Assembly: GCA_913048465.1 (NCBI GenBank)
Contig: CAJWVO010000003.1
Span: 1 to 64,000, forward strand
Direction of reading: 5' to 3'
DNA from: an uncultured Nitrosomonadales bacterium
GTDB lineage: Bacteria; Pseudomonadota; Gammaproteobacteria; Burkholderiales; Methylophilaceae
Length of the DNA: 64,000 nt
The translations under genes and the position numbers were made by a program. Below the pieces are notes generated by a model. The model had not been told where the DNA came from. It did not search any database and saw nothing but the letters and a program-made list of their open reading frames with translations. Below, piece by piece: positions 62,641-64,000 of the stretch. The stretch's first letter is position 1. Every line of letters starts with the position of its first letter.

Positions 62641-63375
62641 ATGAAAAAATACATAGTTGCGCTCCTCACATTTTTTATTTTACCAAATCTATATGCCGAG
62701 AATGTGTTTGAAAAAAATTATCAACAACAAGGAGACAAGAACCTTAAATCACTTAATCCAGATCCTCAAACTGAAATTTACAGAGGTTGGGACAAAGACA
62801 AAGACAATATAATGATGTTAGAAGAAGGGTATGACTTAATTGGCTTTTCATCTTTTGCTGGAACATATGTGCCTCCTGCAGAAGCGTTAGATTTTGGTAA
62901 GCAAATCAAAGCCGACACTTTGCTTGTTTATGATCGTCAAATCAATGAGGCAACTAGAGCTACGGCAATAAAGAGGGCAAGAGAAAATATTAAAAAGAAA
63001 AAATTAGATGATGATGGAAAAATTGAAGAAATCATCATTGATCCGAATGATCTTGCTGACTCAGATGCAATGTTTGATTTTTACGTATCCTATTGGGCAA
63101 AATTACCTAAACCTCTTTTTGGAACCCATCTAATAAGTTTTAAGGAAGATGATGAAAGATATGAAGACGGTGGCTTGTTTGTTGTAGCTGTTATAAAGGA
63201 TTCTGCTGCAGCGAATTCAGGAATCGTAAGAAAAGATCGAATAATGACTATCAATGGTATTAGCTTAAAAGAGCCTAATGAGTTTATCAAGGAATTGATA
63301 AAGAATAAGGGAAATGTTGTAGAAATTGCATACATGCGAGATGGCAACTTAAATAATATTAAGGTGCAGATCTAA
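62641..63375 (+). CDS. Exported PDZ-domain protein of unknown function (track start 62617)
   Basis: Signal peptide MKKYIVALLTFFILPNLYAE; PDZ-like VAVIKDSAAANSGIVRKDRIMTINGISLKEPNEFI. Confidence 0.75.
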   Translation: MKKYIVALLTFFILPNLYAENVFEKNYQQQGDKNLKSLNPDPQTEIYRGWDKDKDNIMMLEEGYDLIGFSSFAGTYVPPAEALDFGKQIKADTLLVYDRQINEATRATAIKRARENIKKKKLDDDGKIEEIIIDPNDLADSDAMFDFYVSYWAKLPKPLFGTHLISFKEDDERYEDGGLFVVAVIKDSAAANSGIVRKDRIMTINGISLKEPNEFIKELIKNKGNVVEIAYMRDGNLNNIKVQI

Positions 63376-63853
63376 TTTTTTTTATATCTGTAAGAATGAT
63401 TCGATATAAGTTTCTGTAATTTTTACTTTTCTTGTCAGATTGAAATTCTTTGCGAGCAGCATTTATTGTTTGGTTTAAATTGGTTAAATCAGGATGGAAT
63501 TCATTGATGTATTCATTCAATGCTGATTGATCATTAATGAGTTTTTTTCTCCATAACTCTGCCTCATGTTCGAATTTGATTTGTAGTCTTGAGAAGGCTT
63601 TTAATGTGTCCATTTCTTGAGTGACATTTGATAGATCGAAGTCTCGCAATAGTTTTCCTAAAAACTGTGCTTGCCTTCGCTTAGCACTATTTTTTTTTAT
63701 CTCCTTATAAAAAATAATAGCTTCAATTATTTCGTCACTTAAGGATAGCTCTTTTATTTTATGATCTGGAAGATTAGATATTTCAATACCAAATTGTTGT
63801 ATATCATCAGCTTCTTTTTTTAATTGAGTTTTACTTTTTATTGAATCTTCCAT
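63359..63853 (-). CDS. DUF615 / YjgA (DarP)-like ribosome-associated protein
   Basis: SKTQLKKEADDIQQFGIEISNLP, RRQAQFLGKLLRD; divergent from pmbA-like start. Confidence 0.88.
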   Translation of the reverse strand: MEDSIKSKTQLKKEADDIQQFGIEISNLPDHKIKELSLSDEIIEAIIFYKEIKKNSAKRRQAQFLGKLLRDFDLSNVTQEMDTLKAFSRLQIKFEHEAELWRKKLINDQSALNEYINEFHPDLTNLNQTINAARKEFQSDKKSKNYRNLYRIILTDIKKIRSAP

Positions 63854-63893
63854 ATGATAACGAGCAATATTATTAGTTAGTTTTAGGATTTTT

Positions 63894-64000
63894 ATGCAAA
63901 ATGAAATTCTTGGTTACTCCGAAGAAAAACTAAAAAATTTCTGTGAAGACATTATAACGCAGTCCAAGAAACTAGGCGCTGAATCTGCTGAGGTCGATGT
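63894..64000 (+). CDS. pmbA: PmbA/TldE-like protease subunit, N-terminus only (cut by window end)
   Basis: Hand-translated MQNEILGYSEEKLKNFCEDIITQSKKLGAESAEVDV...; yjgA-pmbA divergent pair. Confidence 0.6.
   Translation, partial: MQNEILGYSEEKLKNFCEDIITQSKKLGAESAEVD

Overview
This 64 kb window is a gene-dense, visibly AT-rich bacterial chromosome segment. It is almost entirely housekeeping genes with very short or negative intergenic distances. Gene content and order (dcw tail murB-ddl-ftsQAZ-lpxC; tkt-gap-pgk-purC; rnfABCDGE-nth; dapA-bamC; clpS-clpA; secDF-yajC-tgt; thiL-pgpA-pncC-recA-recX-alaS-lysC) fit a genome-streamlined proteobacterium. A Methylophilaceae/OM43-like betaproteobacterium is my guess, not proven from the sequence. 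I found four tRNA genes (Lys-UUU, Arg-UCG, Arg-ACG, Ser-GCU), two convincing intrinsic terminators, and no rRNA, CRISPR, prophage or transposon. The most unusual locus is the arginine block at 7.7-11.5 kb. There the N-acetylglutamate synthase carries an N-terminal XRE helix-turn-helix domain, and two strong AT-rich palindromes sit directly upstream. In addition, the HAD nucleotidase downstream of argB has no ATG/GTG/TTG start in front of its catalytic DLDDTL motif, while argB ends in a canonical A_AAA_AAC slippery heptamer in the -1 frame relation needed to fuse the two proteins. Other items worth a second look are a tandem tRNA-Arg pair differing by 2 nt with different anticodons, a tRNA-bounded accessory stretch (secreted protease/TPR, orphan lipoprotein, DUF1993), an internal repeat in BamC, extremely compact divergent promoters, and apparent breaks in classically conserved operons. 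All family names come from reading motifs in the supplied translations; no database search was possible.
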